A stretch of DNA of 64,000 nt from Raffaelea ambrosiae (taxonomy: Eukaryota; Ascomycota; Sordariomycetes; Ophiostomatales; Ophiostomataceae), in NCBI GenBank assembly GCA_002778195.1, contig PCDI01000003.1:1026640-1090639 (forward strand), written 5' to 3'. This document shows, piece after piece, positions 10,195 to 23,100 of this stretch. The notes below the pieces were generated by a model. The model worked only from the letters and a program-made list of their open reading frames with translations. It searched no databases and was not told the origin of the DNA. A program made the position numbers and the translations under genes. How positions within the stretch are numbered: position 1 is the first letter of the stretch; each line of letters starts with the position of its first letter.

Positions 10195-10897
10195 GGGAGA
10201 GAGGANNGGGGGGGGGGGGGGGGGNTNTNTTTTNTTTTTTTTCATGTCCTTGTTCGAGTGTCTAGACTTTAGAGCGTCAAGATGTGGTGTTTTTACCTTT
10301 TTTTTTTTCGTATTTGACGGGCTTCCAAAAAAAAGGGGGTGCACATTTATGTTGCCATGTGCCTTTATTTTTTCGTCTCCTTGTTTTTTCTTCTTTTCTT
10401 TTCTTTCCAGATAGATGTTGTAATCTATTCACAAAATCTTCACAGCCGTGTGTCCTGGAATTACGAGGAACCTCTGATGCCCGTGCAAAGCCCCTTTACG
10501 TGTATGGCGGGCGCGAAACTGCCAGTGTATGAAGCCCTAAAGTGCCAGCCCCGATGGGAGTCCCCGTGAACAGCCCGATCAATACAGGCAGTGCTTCCCT
10601 TGCAATGCAAAAACAGAACGATACCAGGAACGAGAACCGTCCATCCCAGCCCGTAGCCAGGAGAGGGGAAAAGGGCATGAAACACAAGAAGGGAAGACAG
10701 GAGGGCAAAAGAACAAAGAAGAACGCCGTTTAATATTTGCTTCCCAATTCCACACTCCTTTTTTTTTTTGGTGTGGTGTACCCAGATATCCACGCCCTCT
10801 TTTGCGATGGCCAAGGCTAGGCAGAATCATCGTGAGAGAAACGTCTTCCACACAAAAATAAAAAAGACTCCCAACCGAGCAGTGGCGTTCGGTAGCA
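10195..10897. other. Intergenic region between convergent genes, with low-quality bases
   Basis: CHS5 and SEN1 converge here, so both 3' ends fall in this 703-bp stretch. It is rich in T and A homopolymers. Ambiguous bases occur at 10206-10234. No gene was recognised. Confidence 0.5.
10206..10234. other. Assembly uncertainty (N bases in a G/T homopolymer)
   Basis: N bases at 10206, 10207, 10225, 10227, 10229 and 10234 surround a run of about 17 G followed by T. This looks like unresolved homopolymer sequence or a filled gap, directly after the CHS5 stop codon. The true length here is unknown. Confidence 0.9.
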
Positions 10898-11969
10898 TCA
10901 CCTATCTCTTGTTGTTCTTTTTTTGATGAACGGATCGACCTTTTTCTTGGGTCGCATAGGGGGCTGTTTCTTGGTTAGCCAGAGTCGGTATTGGACCGGT
11001 GGCTTGTCTCCAGCTTCTTCGCGACAGGTTCCCAAAATTGTTTCGTCTCTTTTGACTCACCCTCGGTGGCCGTGCCTGCGGTGGCGGCGGCGGTCTTTCT
11101 GGCGGCAGCGCATTGCTGGCGACCTGGTGCGGTTAGTCAGGACCATCGATAAGACAGCAGAATCAAACAGAATCAAAGCAGAAACACGCGTCCCCCGACA
11201 GTCAAAACGTACCCTCTTCACGGGCATCGCATCGTCCCCCGGACCATCGGCATGCGGTCGCTTCTTGGGCACACCCGATGACGACGACGACGACGACGGC
11301 AACGACGTCGCCGCCGCGGACGACAAAGGCCCTGGCTGTCCCGGCTGTCCCGGCACGCTGTGGTGGACCACCGGCTTCTGGCCGCCGCCGCGGGGACCCG
11401 TCGGGATCGCCTCGCCGCGCTCGTTGAGCGTGCCCACGCCGGGCGGGGGCGGGCGGCTGGGACGGTCGACGACGGTGTACGTAGTCGGCATAGGTTTAGG
11501 GGGGCGATTACGAGGTCCGGTGGGGGGGCCGCCCCCCCGGGGTCCCTTGGGAGCCGTCGCCAGAGAGAGAGGCGGCACGGGAGGACCGGCCGGGGACGGC
11601 GGAATGGCCGGGGGCGGCGAGTAGGCGTCGTCGTCGTCGTCGTTGTCGTCGACCACAACGGGCGTGGACGCCATAGAGGACGTGCCGAACCCGCCGGACC
11701 AGCCTCCGGCACTGCCACCCCTTCCTCCTCCCCTTCCTCCTCCGGACAGCGCAGACAGCGGCACCAGATGATTCTTCGCATGGCCGGTGCCGTTGCCGTT
11801 GCCGGTACCGTTGCCGGTGCCGGTGCCGGTGGCGTGGCCATTTCTGCTGCTGCTGCTGCCGCGGCTGCTACTACTAGGATGGTGACTACGAGAAGAAGAA
11901 GGTGGTGGTGCGGCTGCATTCGAAGAAGCAGGCCCCTTTGGCGCACCCGTGGGCACCTCCTTGTTGTTC

Positions 11970-12007
<38 letters not shown>

Positions 12008-15000
12008 GGGCCTGCTTGGCGGCGGCGGCAGCGCCTTCCCCCCCAGACTCCCCCCCAGACTCCCCCCCGCAACAGCCCCATCACGTTCCCGCCGCCCGTG
12101 TACCGGCCGCGCTCCTTGGCGTCCTCGATCAGCGCGCGCCAGAACTCGCCCTGCCGCANCCCCCCTTCGCCCCCCCCCCGATCGGCCCCCGCAACAGCCC
12201 CATCACGTTCCCGCCGCCCGTGTACCGGCCGCGCTCCTTGGCGTCCTCGATCAGCGCGCGCCAGAACTCGCCCTGCCGCAGCGCGCGCGAGTCGCCCAGG
12301 ATCCACAGCGACGACCGCGCGCGCGTCAGGCCCACGTTCATGCGCCGGATGTCCGTCATGAAGCCGATGCCGCCCGTGGGGCTCGCGCGCACGCACGAGA
12401 AGATGATCACCTCGCACTCGCGGCCCTGGAACGCGTCGGTCGTGTTGAACTCGACCACGTCCGTGATGCCGTCGCCGTACTGCTCCGCAAACCGCGACCG
12501 CAGCGCGTACAGCTGCGCCTTGTAGGGTGTGATGATGCCAATCTTGGGGTTGCGGGGGTCGTCGCTGGCTGGGTCGTTGCTGTTTTTGTCGTCGTCTTTG
12601 TCGTCGTCTTTGCCGCCGTTTTTTTCGTCGCTGTCGCGCCTCGAGGGCGTGCTTTGGTCCAGGACCTGGCGGAACCGCTTGTACAGCTGCAGCGCCACCC
12701 GCACCTCGTTCTCGTTCACCAGCGACTGGCCCTTGTGGCCCTTGGTCTGCACACCCTCCACGTCAAAGAACCGGTACGGCCCCAGCAGACTGTCTTGGCC
12801 ACCACCACCGCCACCACCACCACCCACGCCATGCCACGGCTGCTGCCGCAGCCGCGCCATGTCGTCGCCGTCAATGAGGCGCCCCTCGTAGAACTGCCGG
12901 CTGGGGAACCGGCTGATCTCCGGGTGCATGCGGTACTGGGTGTCCAGCAGGTGCACGTCCTTGGGCTGGTTGCGCTGCATGCGCACAAACAGCGACTGGT
13001 CGTAGCCGTAGCGCGCAGCCGACTGCGACAGCACGGTCGGCGGCAGCTGCTTCGGGTCGCCCACCAGCACGCACTTGGCGCACCCGTACTTGAGCGGGAT
13101 CAGCGCGCTCAGCTCCACGCACTGCGCCGCCTCGTCGATGATGACCGTCTCGAACTCCACGTTGAGGTTCTTGAACATCTCGTGCCCGCTGCCGCTCAGA
13201 GTCGCGCACAGCACGTGCGCCCCCGACAGGATCGTCTGCTGGATCTGCCGCCGCTTGATCTCCGTCTCGCGCGCATACGTGTTGCCGCTCTCCTTGTCCC
13301 GCTCAATCTGCGCCCCGATCCGCCGCTGCTCCGTCCGCAGCGCGTCGTGCTCCCGCTGCAGCCGCCCCATCGCCGCGTGGTCCCGCTCCTCCGTCGCCAC
13401 GCACCGCGCCGCCTCCAGCGCCGGCGTCAGCTCCGCCAGCTTTGCCTTGATCTCGCCCGCCCGCTGGTGCATCTTGTCCCGGTCGCTCATCGTATGCCCA
13501 CCGCCGCCGCCGCCGCCGCCGCCGTCCTTGCCCTTCTCGCCCGTCGCCGTCTGCCGCTGGATCTCCGCCTTGACCAGCTCGTCCAGCGTCACGTCCTTGA
13601 CCGCCGCGTTGATCGCGTCCGTCCGGCCCAGACGCAGCACGTTGATCTTGCGCGTCGTGCCGTTGGTCTCCTTGACGCCCATCTTGAGACGCAGCACCAG
13701 CTCGTCCACGGCCGCGTTGCTGGGCGCGCACACCAGCAGCTTCTTGCTGGTGCTGTCGCCGGCCCCGCCACCGCCGGCCCCGCCACCGCCACCGCCACCG
13801 GTCGGCCTCGCTATGGCCACCCCGCCGGCCGCGTGGCTCTTGATCGTGCCCGTCAGCAGCGCGCCCACCATGGCCACAATGGTCTTGGTCTTGCCCGTGC
13901 CGGGCGGGCCCTGCACGAGCGTGAAGCCGTCGTTGGCCTTGGCGTTGAGAATGGCCACCGCCTGGCCGCGGTTGAGCTGGTAGTTGCGCTGCGTCTGCGC
14001 CACCGCCTCGTCGCCGAAGCTCAGCATCGGCGACGGCTTGGCCGACAGCACCTCGTCCATGAGGTCGTAGTACTGCAGGCTCTCGAGCGCGGCAAACTCG
14101 CGCTCGATCGTGGTCATGTTGGTGATCTTGACGGCCCGGAACTCGGCGCCGGGCAGCAGCACCGGCAGGATCTGGTTCTTGCGGCTGCTGAGCCGGTACG
14201 CCACCTCCAGGTTGTCCCGCTTGTACGTCGTCTTCCAGATGCGCGCCAGGCAGTGCGGCACGTCGCGCGCGTGGGCGCCGTGCAGCGGGTCCTGGTCGGC
14301 CGCCGCCTTGGACAGCAGCACAATGTCGCCCTCGCCCAGCTGCCGGTCCTTGTTGGCGGCCGCCGGCATCGACGTGCTGACCTCGAGGAAGTTGTCCACC
14401 GAGATGCGCGTGATCACCCTGACGCCAAACGGCCGCGCCGTGCTCTCGTCCTTGGACGTCACAAACGACCGCCACGCCTCGTAGATCAGCAGCGGGAAGA
14501 ACGTCCGCTTGTACTCGGCCGGCGACGGGTACGCGTCCGCCACCGCCTCGCACGCGTACCCGTTGGGCGGGTCGTTGCCCTCGTGGAAGATGTCCCACTC
14601 CAGGATCGCCTGGTGCAGCTTGTCCATCGGCGGGATGATGCGCGCCCGCATGTCCTTGGCCGACCGCAGCTGCTTGATCTTCTTCACCGGACCGCGCGCC
14701 ATCATCTGCAGCGCCCGCCGCCGCCGCTTCTCCGCCTCGTCCATGGCCTGCTCGCCCTTCTTGCTCTGCTGCACCAGCGCATCGTCCGACTCGTCGTCGT
14801 CGTCGTCGTCGTCGTCATCTTCCTCTTCGTCCGAGCTGTCCACCATGATGTCGCTCTTCATGGGTGCCGCCGGCCCGCCGCGGAGCGCCCGTGCCTTGGC
14901 AATGGCCTCCGCCTTGTGCCTCTCCATTTCGGCCTTGTCGCGGGCCCGGGACTCGCGGATGGCCGCCCGGTTGGCCAGCAGGGCCTTCTGATCAGGCTTG

Positions 15001-16884
15001 GCAGCCGCTGTCGTCTTGAGCTTGTCCAGGAGCTGCCTGTGCTTGTTCAGGCCGGGTGTCAGTGACGACGCCACGTCTTTGCTGCTGCCGCCGAGAATGG
15101 AGGCCAGAGACGGCTTGGAGGACGAGACGGTCGTTGTTGTTGTTGCTGTTGCGCCGGCGGTCGATGCCGGCGACGACGAGCGCGCCGACGGCGTGGACGT
15201 GCCGCCCCGAGACCATGCGTCGATGGTCGTCTGCTTCTTCTTCGTCTTGGCCGCGCTGCCGGTCTTGCTGAGGCCGGCACCGGACATCCACGAGACGATC
15301 TCGATGCTGTCGTCGTCGTCCTCGCCGCTTCCGTCGCCGATGGCCCTCATGAGCTCGGCGCGCTGCGTGTCGTTGAGATTGGTGTTGACAATGTACTTGG
15401 AGCGAAACTGCGGGTGGGGGGTGTACGTCTTGCGGATGGAGTCGACAAACTTGTCCGGGAAGGTCAGGTTGTACTCCTTGAGCCGGTTGAACAGCTTGAC
15501 CAGAATGTCGACAATGATGCCGACCAGGTACAGGTCGCGCAGCTGGATCATCTCGAACAGACCCATGGAGTGTGTCTGGGGGGCATCCAGGACGTCCCGC
15601 ATCGTGATCTTGTCGGGGCTGCTGCCTCCTCCTCCTCCTCCTCCTCCTCCTTCTCCGCTGCTGCTGCCGTTGATGCTGCTGCTGCTGCTGCTAATGCTGC
15701 CGCTGCCGCTGCCACCAAACGCCGACGCAATCAGGCCGTCCTGGGCCAGCAGCTGCTGCGCAAACTCCATCACGTCGCGGCAGTAGTTCTCCATGATGGA
15801 CTTCTCCACGCCCTCGCTCCAGGCGCGGGCGCGCAGGAACGAGTGGTCCACAAACTGCCACTCCATCGTCCACCAGCGCTTGACGGCCTTGCGCTCGTCG
15901 GCCGTCAGGGTGCGCGACCGCAGCAGGCCTGTGGACGAGTCGCAGAGCGCGTCCAGAATGTCGCGGCTGATGCGGTAGATGTGGCGCATCGGCTCAAAGG
16001 GCGAGGGCCCCCCCGGGCGGTACGCGTCGTTCGGGGCCGCCGGAGCGCTGCCGGCGGTCAGGCTGCCCACCGAGTCGGCAAAGGCGTTCAGAAAGGGCAC
16101 GGAAAAGTCGTAGACCATCTTGTGGACGGACTCGGCGCGCGTGTCCTCGTCCGCCACGGCGCTGATCAGCAGGAAGCCCGCCTCGCGCACGGCGTCCTCG
16201 GCGTGGATCAGCGTGGCCACGATGGCATCCATGGTGCGGCTCTGCAGGGCGTCGTCCGTGCACAGCGCGCGCAGGTCGGCGCGGCTGAACTCGCTGATGC
16301 GCTCGATCGCATGCGACACGGCGTCGGCGGCCGGCTCGAGCTCGCCGTTGAAGCGCTTCTTGGCCGCGTCCTCGACCACCGCGTGGCGCTTCTTGGGCGC
16401 AAAGCGCTGGACACCGCGCAGGGCCAGCGTGGCGGCCAGCGTGGCGCGGGCGAGCTCGAGGCCGCCCGGCACGAGCGCCATGCGGAAGCCGTCCCAGAGC
16501 GCGGCCGAGCGGCGCTCCGTGATGCCCTGGGGCACGCGGGCGTTCTGGTGGAGCGAGCGCCACTCGTCCTGGAGGGCGCGCGTGTCGAGGGCCAGCGCCG
16601 ACTCGATGACGCCCACGGCGGCCCGCGACAGGCCAATGTTGTACCGGTCGCTCGGGTGCAGGTTGCAGGCGCGCACGACAAACTCGTGGTACTTGACCGC
16701 GCTGTTGATCACCGTGTTGACAAAGAGCAGGCTCTCGGCCGTGAGCCGGTAGCGCGCATCCAGGTAGCCGTCGAGCGTCAGCTGCAGCGCCGTCAGGCCG
16801 GCCACGATGCAGGTGCTGTGGCCCTCGCGCGTGGCCGTCACGGCCGGATGCTGCTGCTGGTCGCCCGCGGCGCTGCTCGCTCCT

Positions 16885-16919
<35 letters not shown>

Positions 16920-18376
16920 CCCGGTCGTGAGAAACACCGTCAGCAGATAGTCGCACACGTCGGTGCGCTGGTTGCGGCCCAGCGAGCCCATCAGCGAGCG
17001 CACAAAGGCGACGAGCAGCGGCACGCGGCTGCTGCGCGTGGTCGCTGCGGCGCCGGGCACGAGCTGCATGGACTCCTCAAAGGAGCGCGCCAGGAACGCC
17101 GGGAAGGCCGGACTGCGGCACACAAACATGGGCAGCTGGGGCGGGTTCATGAGCGACAGCGCGGCCCAGAAGGCCTTGGACGACTTGTCCATCAGCGCAC
17201 AGAGGGCGCGCAGCACCAGGGCCAGCACCTGCTCGGAGCTGCGGTCCAGGTGCTGCACGGCCAGCTGGTACACGTCGAGCGGGATCTGCATGCCGCGCAG
17301 GCAGTGCAGCACAATGTCCTCGCTCATGGCGTCCAGCAGCCGCATGAAGCCGTCCCAGAACAGCACGATGGCCGCGTCGGCCGTGTCGGCCGTGCTGACC
17401 GCCTCGATGGCGTCGGCCAGGTGGTCGCTGACGGCCCACTCGAACTGCTCGGGCGTCAGCGACTGCGGCGGCCGGCGCTCCCAGGCCGTGCGGGCAAACG
17501 TGTTGCGCAGCGGGTCCGGCTGGAACAGGAACACGGTCATGGTCGGGATGACGGCGGACGCGATCTTGAGCGGCCGCTTCTCCTGCGTCTTCTGGAACAC
17601 GTAGTTGAACAGCCGCCGGTTCTCGGGCAGGCTGAGGTACTCGACGCAGCAGAGCGCCTCATAGAACGCCAGCACGGCCGCCGCGTCAATCGCCACCAGC
17701 TTCGCCGACGACATCGGGCCCCTCGTCTCGAGAATGTCCACGGCCCGCCGCAGGCCCCGGTCGATGCGGGCCGTGTCGTATTCGTGGAGGCGGCCTTCCA
17801 TTATGTTGGTCGTTTCCTCGTCGAATTCCCTGTTTTGGTTTAGTCAGGGAAGCATACACGTCACCGGACATGTTTCCGGGCACGTCACGGACATGTTTCC
17901 GGACACGTCTCCGGACACGTCTCCGGACACGTCTCCGGACAATCTCCATCCACGCCCCGACCACCGTCTACATCACCCGAGGAGACTCACTTCAATAACC
18001 GGCTGCGCAGCGCCTTCCGCCCCATATGCCATGCCCGCACACACCCGTCGCACTTGACCAGGAACGTCTCCGTGCGCTGGATCCAGTCGGGCAGCCAGCG
18101 GTCCGCCTGGTCGCGGTTGATGCCCAGGATCAGGGACGCCCAGGACGTCAGCTGCAGCCGGTCGCGCCCGGCCTGGATCCGCTGCTTCTTCTCCTCGACC
18201 GACGCCGGCGTCGTCGGGTCGTCGGCTGCATCGCCCGTGATCGTGTCTGGATCATCGTAGTCTTCGACATCGTCGTCGCTGATGCGCGGGCAGAAGAGGT
18301 GGGCCTCGGCCGGCACGCGTTCGAGTTCCTGGTGGGAGGCGATGATTTCCTCGTAGACCTCCTGGGGGGTCTTCAT
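10898..18376 (-). CDS. SEN1: SEN1, superfamily 1B RNA/DNA helicase for transcription termination
   Basis: Nuclear ATP-dependent 5'-3' helicase that resolves R-loops and terminates RNA polymerase II on non-coding RNAs. Exon 1 is 18376-17991; a 161-bp intron follows; exon 2 starts at 17829 and runs to 11213; short exons are 11123-11061 and 10963-10898. Exon 1 gives the typical start (PAEAHLFCPRISDDD; CDGCVRAWHMGRKAL). SEN1_N spans about residues 90-830. The helicase core shows RGQAVAILNA, Walker A GPPGTGKT (about residue 1436), IIDEAAQ (about 1692), GDPKQLPPT, LDTQYRMHPEISRF and DAFQGRECEVIIFS, then MNVGLTRARSSLWILG. The last exon encodes MRPKKKVDPFIKKRTTRDR, the family's C-terminal basic motif. 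The protein would be roughly 2,330 aa. The sequence is broken between 12280 and 12060 by a 95-bp duplication with an N and by a one-base frame offset, probably assembly errors and not a pseudogene. Confidence 0.92.
12064..12280. repeat. 95-bp direct duplication around an N (assembly artefact in SEN1)
   Basis: The 95 bases at 12064-12158 recur without visible difference at 12186-12280. Between them lie one N (12159) and a C-rich stretch. Both copies encode the same SEN1 segment (EFWRALIEDAKERGRYTGG...), so reading through gives a truncated, duplicated protein. This is what two overlapping contig ends joined without merging would look like. Confidence 0.85.
17858..17940. repeat. 12-bp tandem repeat in SEN1 intron 1
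   Basis: Three exact copies of CACGTCTCCGGA (17904-17939) are preceded by degenerate copies such as CACGTCACCGGA and CATGTTTCCGGA from about 17858. The repeat lies inside the first SEN1 intron and makes it longer than the other introns in this window's cassette-like genes. Confidence 0.85.
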
Positions 18377-20164
18377 GTTCGGTGACCGCGGCAGCGCTTC
18401 GTGGGGAAGGCGTAGTCAAGGTATAGTCGTATGGTATTAGTTGTATTAGTTTCGGGGAGGGCGCCTAAAGAGGGACCACAATGGCAATTCTCTCCAGGAG
18501 GCAGCGAAGAAGGGAAGGCTTCTACGGCCCAAAGGGGCGCATGACGAACAGCCGAGCCGTCGATGGGGAAAAGTACGAGGAAAGGAGATGGTAGGAGAGC
18601 TGTCTTTTTTAAGGGGGGGGGGGGGGTCGGAGAGCTCGGTAGTGAGGGAGTGCGCGTTCTGTTTCGGGCGACCTGGTCGAGCTCGTGTCGAGGGAGGATG
18701 ATGTCGAGGTAAGCTTCGAAGACGGGGAATCGAAATCGGAAGCCCAAGCAAGAGGAGCCGAGAGAAAACATGCAATGAAGGAAAAGGATGAACTTTTTCA
18801 GCGAGAGAACAAGGCGAGCAGAAGAAAGATGATGAAAATGCCACGCAAACAGCAAAATGCAGGACGGAACAGGAAAGGCGTCTGAGGCTTCTGAACACGA
18901 AAAAAAAGGGACAAGAAAAAAAAGGAAGAAATAGTAAGAGACAAGGGAAGAACAAAGATGAAGTGAGGATGTGCTCTCTCTCTCTCTCTTCCCGTGTCCT
19001 GCCCCCTTTGTGTTGGCTGGATGTGTTTGGGTTCAAAGAAATTTTGGGTGATACAACTCCGGGCTATCACTTTTTTTTTGGGTAGTCATTGGAGTTTCTT
19101 TGGCAGCCTCACATCCCCACAGTAGCTGCTGGGGTCCAATGGCCTGGGTGGGGCAAGTCACGGTATTTGCGAACGCGCTCTTTGGCTTGCAACGCGTAAA
19201 GTGGTACAGTAATAGTGCGATAACTAACTAGTTAATATAATGATAATAGCGCACGCACACACTGTAGGCGAGTTTCAGATCTACAAAAGTCACTTGACTA
19301 CAACTCAGCAGCCGCTTTTACAGTCCGTCAAAGTATGTTGAGAAGGCATTTCATTTATTGGTATCTTGCGGATGTCATACAGAAAGAACCTCAGAGAAAC
19401 AAAAACTAGAGTGACAGCACCATAAACAAAAAGATGAAAAGAAAATGAAGACTGGAGTGCGCGCCGAAAGAGGCAGAAAGCAAGAGACTGAACGAGAGCG
19501 AAAAAGTGAGATACAAGCCAAGGGAAATAGTAAATAGCAAATAAAAAATAAGAAATAAGAAACGAGATCGGCCTGCTATCTCGCTGTGGTGAGGCCACAT
19601 TCATGCACGCAATATTACATGGGGGTCTTGATCATCATGATGTTGGCCGTGAAGTGGTGGGAAACGAAAAAAAAACGAAAAAAAACAAGAATAGGATAGG
19701 AAAAAGAAACAATGTAAAAATGGGTAGTTGACAACAAGGAGACACACAACTCCCCGAGTCAAAGAATCGAACAGGGAAAAAAAAAGCAGTCAATCCTCCC
19801 ATTCCTTCGTTCATATCCACAAACACGCAGAAAGGCCAAAAAAAAAGGCAAAGAAACGCCAAATGCCCAGTTGGTCGTAGCCAATCCAAACAGGTGTGCT
19901 TCCTCTGGTCGTCTCAAGACATCCATCCTCCAAGACCTCCTCCGAGGCATCCTTCCAAGGCATCCTTCCAAGACAATCTCCACCAAGGTATCGATCTACT
20001 CAAGGACACTGCTGACACTCCTGCACACATCGTATATATATATATATATATATGAAGAAGGGCCGTTTCGTTTGCCTCGTTTCGTCATTCTCTCTCAACG
20101 TTTTTTCGTTCATCATTCTCGCGGGAACAGACGGGTAAGCCTCCTCCACAGGCGGCCGGCGGCT
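18377..20164. promoter_or_regulatory. SEN1 upstream region and 3' flank of the RhoGEF gene
   Basis: A 1.8-kb gap between two minus-strand genes. It has a G homopolymer at about 18611-18626, a (CT)n run near 18975-18990, an AT-rich patch at 19215-19245 (AACTAACTAGTTAATATAAT) and a (TA)n tract at 20033. The open frames are short, AT-rich and hydrophobic, and were not accepted as genes. Confidence 0.45.
20033..20053. repeat. (TA)n microsatellite
   Basis: About ten TA units lie roughly 110 bp downstream of the minus-strand RhoGEF stop codon, so probably in or near its 3' UTR. Confidence 0.9.
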
Positions 20165-23100
20165 TTATACCTTCTCTGCGTGCCCATCGTTCAGCTGCAG
20201 CTCCAGCACAATCTGCATCCCCGGCACCTCCGGGTGCGTCATGCAAATCTTGACCGTGCCCTTGGAGTCCTGTCCCATGCCGTCCACCGTCGACGTCGCC
20301 GTCGCCGACGCGTTGTCCCCACCTGTAGGCCCTCTAAACCCGTAGTCGAGACACCGCACATCGTAGCCCGCAATAATCTGCCGCAGCCGCCCGTTCTCCG
20401 CGTTGCGCACCTCCACATAGTCCTCGTTGAACAGCAGCAGGTACTGTCCAAACATGGTCGCCGCCCGGGCCTTTTTCTGCTTGCCCGAGTACTCCATAAT
20501 CAGCGTCCGCGACACCTCGCCGTGCTTGTCCGCGTAGACGGCACAGTCCTCGTACGCCAGCAAGAACTCCTGGTCGTTGAGTCGGAACATGCCCAGCGGC
20601 CGCTGGTTTTGGATCCGCGCCGCAATGTTGGCAATCGCCGGCATCGACAGGTCCCGCGGCACCGACATGGGCTGCTTGCGGTCCAGCGTCAGCATCTCGA
20701 TGCCCCTGGCCGTCGACACCGCGATATAGCTCTGGAACATGTTCAGCGAGTAGCAATCGATCGGCATGTAGAACTCGTCAAAGTCCCGGAACGACTCCGT
20801 GTTGCCCGCACCGCCCTTTCGTCCGCTAAAGAACCGCGTCTTCTTCTCCGTCGCCTTTTGGAACACCGGCTCCAGCACCTTGAACGACGTGTGCATGTTT
20901 TCCTTGCGCTTGTAGAACACCAGCATCCGGTCCTTCATCCGCGCTGTCGCAAAGAATGTCACATCCTTGGCCAGCCGCTGCGGCGCCCTCCGTGCCGTTT
21001 CATGGGTCGGCGCCGGGAAGTTCGACACGGGTGCCAGAATGTCCAGCGGGTACGAGATCAAGGCCTTGTCGGCCAACACGAGACAGGTGGAGAACTCCTC
21101 GAGCACCGCTATTTGCGTGACCTTGCTGATTTGGACAGTCTGAAAAACGTTAGTGAAACAGGAGGCACGCACAAACAAACAAACAAACAAACCAAAAAAA
21201 AAAAAAAAGGATCGGTAGAACCAGGAAACTTACTCTATTCCATTGCCGAGGGTCGGTGGCATCTGCAATGAACACGCCAAAATCTGTTCCGACAGCAATA
21301 ATAGACTTGCCGCACACGGAAAACCCGGCTGAACAATTCACGGTTGATCGGCTGGCTGGCGGAGGACCGCGCCCTGCCCCGAAGACCTGTTCCATCTCGC
21401 GGATGGCACGGTCCAGCGGCGTCCCGCGGATCGAAACGCCTGGCAACTTGCTCACGGCCGAGACCGAGTCGTAGGCAAATGCCGTGTCGGCAATCACACG
21501 CAGCCGGAAGGGCTCCGCGTTCTGCTCCAGCAAGGCCCGTGCATGGCGCGTCTTGGCCTCGATGATCTTGTTGCACCAGTCCTGCCGGCTCTGTGGCGAC
21601 GTCGCATACAGTGTGTAGATCTCGTGGCCCAGGTGCTTGACCCGGAACGGGTACAGGATTTTGCCCTCCTCTGTCGGCGTGCCGGGAGCCAGACGCGAAA
21701 TGGAGTTGATCGAGCTGCCGGTGGCCGTGTGCTCCAGCTCAGGCCGGCTCGACCCGTTCGACAGAACCTTGTTGAGTCTCGTGTCCGAGGCAGACGCGGC
21801 TGCTGTCCGCGCAAGCGGCGCCGTGATGCCCTTTTGCTTGGCAATGGGCTCGTCGTTCATGCTTTCCAACAGGAGCAGAGGCATCGGGATCGGTTCCTTG
21901 GACACGTCATACTTCTTGTCGCTGCGGCCTTCCTTGGACGAGATGGCCTTGGCCAGGATGAAGTAGTGATCGAAAAGCAGGGCGTGCGTGTCCACCCAGC
22001 GAACACCCTTGGAGCCCATGCGCTGCAGATCGCCCTGCATGAGCAGCTCACGGCCCAGGTGGTCGAGATTCAGAATCGTCTGCGAGCCCTGGCGGAAGAC
22101 GAGCTGGTTCTGCAGCTCCTGCAGAGACACCTTCTTGCCCATCTCGTCGACGAGCCGATCGCACTCCTTGGTCACAGCGCGGATCTCCTCGATGGCCTTG
22201 ACCAGGTTGGTCTTCTCCTCGCTGTCCTGGACCGTGTTCTTGAGCACCGTGCTGAGCAGCAGCGAGTACCGCTGCAGACGAGTGATGGGCGCCTTTAAGA
22301 ACGTGTCCCAGCCCAGACGGTCTGACTGCTTTTGGCTGCGGACGTAGTCCAAGAACTGGCGGAAATACATGTTGCGTGAAGCCTCCTTGCGCACCGTGAA
22401 GGATGCGTTGGGGTAGGTGGTCGAGTAGGCAATGTACTCGTCCTTGGCCTTCCGGATCCACTCGCGGAAAATGTCGCTGAAGCCCACGATCCAGGGCCCC
22501 TGCTCGTTCTGGCGGTACTTGAGCGGTGCCAGGAGATGATCCCTGTTCACGGCCTGCATGGTCTCGACCTTGCCAAACACGGTGGCCAGAAACTTCTCCA
22601 GCCGGTTCGGCGCAATGATGGGCGGCTGCCAGTGGCGCAGCTGCTCCCTGTACAGCACGCGCAGGACATCCAGCTGGTTGTTGAACTCTTCTTCGCTGGT
22701 GACAATCTCGTGGAGCACGTTCTGCCGCTCCACTTCCTTCTTCGGCTTGCCCTCGATGATTTCCTTGGTGATCTTGTAGTGGGTCACCCAGTCCTCCTTT
22801 TTCACCGAGTTCTCGGACATGATCTCGTCCAGGTTGGCCTTCTTCAGCGTGCGGGTGCAGTGGTATGAGTAGCAGCGGCCAGACGTTTCGCGCTCGTGCA
22901 CCCGCGGGGAGTAGCAGCCCCGGCCCGTCAGCTGCCAGAGAACACCGCTGATCTCGCCCGGGCCAAACTTGACCCACTCCTCCTCCGGGATCAGGATGCC
23001 GGCGGCAAACATGGAATCGGCGACCATGGTGGCCAGCGTCTCGGCGTCAGCCACATTCATGTTGGGCACCTTGGCGGTAAAGAGAGCAACCAGGCCCTCT

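Noticed and set aside
11949..15065. Open frame of more than 1,000 codons on the plus strand, opposite SEN1
   Set aside because: It mirrors SEN1 codons in a GC-rich gene, has His/Arg/Ala/Val-biased composition and crosses the assembly duplication. SEN1 on the other strand has full motif support.
15414..17843. 809-codon plus-strand open frame opposite the SEN1 N-terminal domain
   Set aside because: Composition is that of a reverse-complement shadow of a GC-rich gene, with no recognisable motifs.
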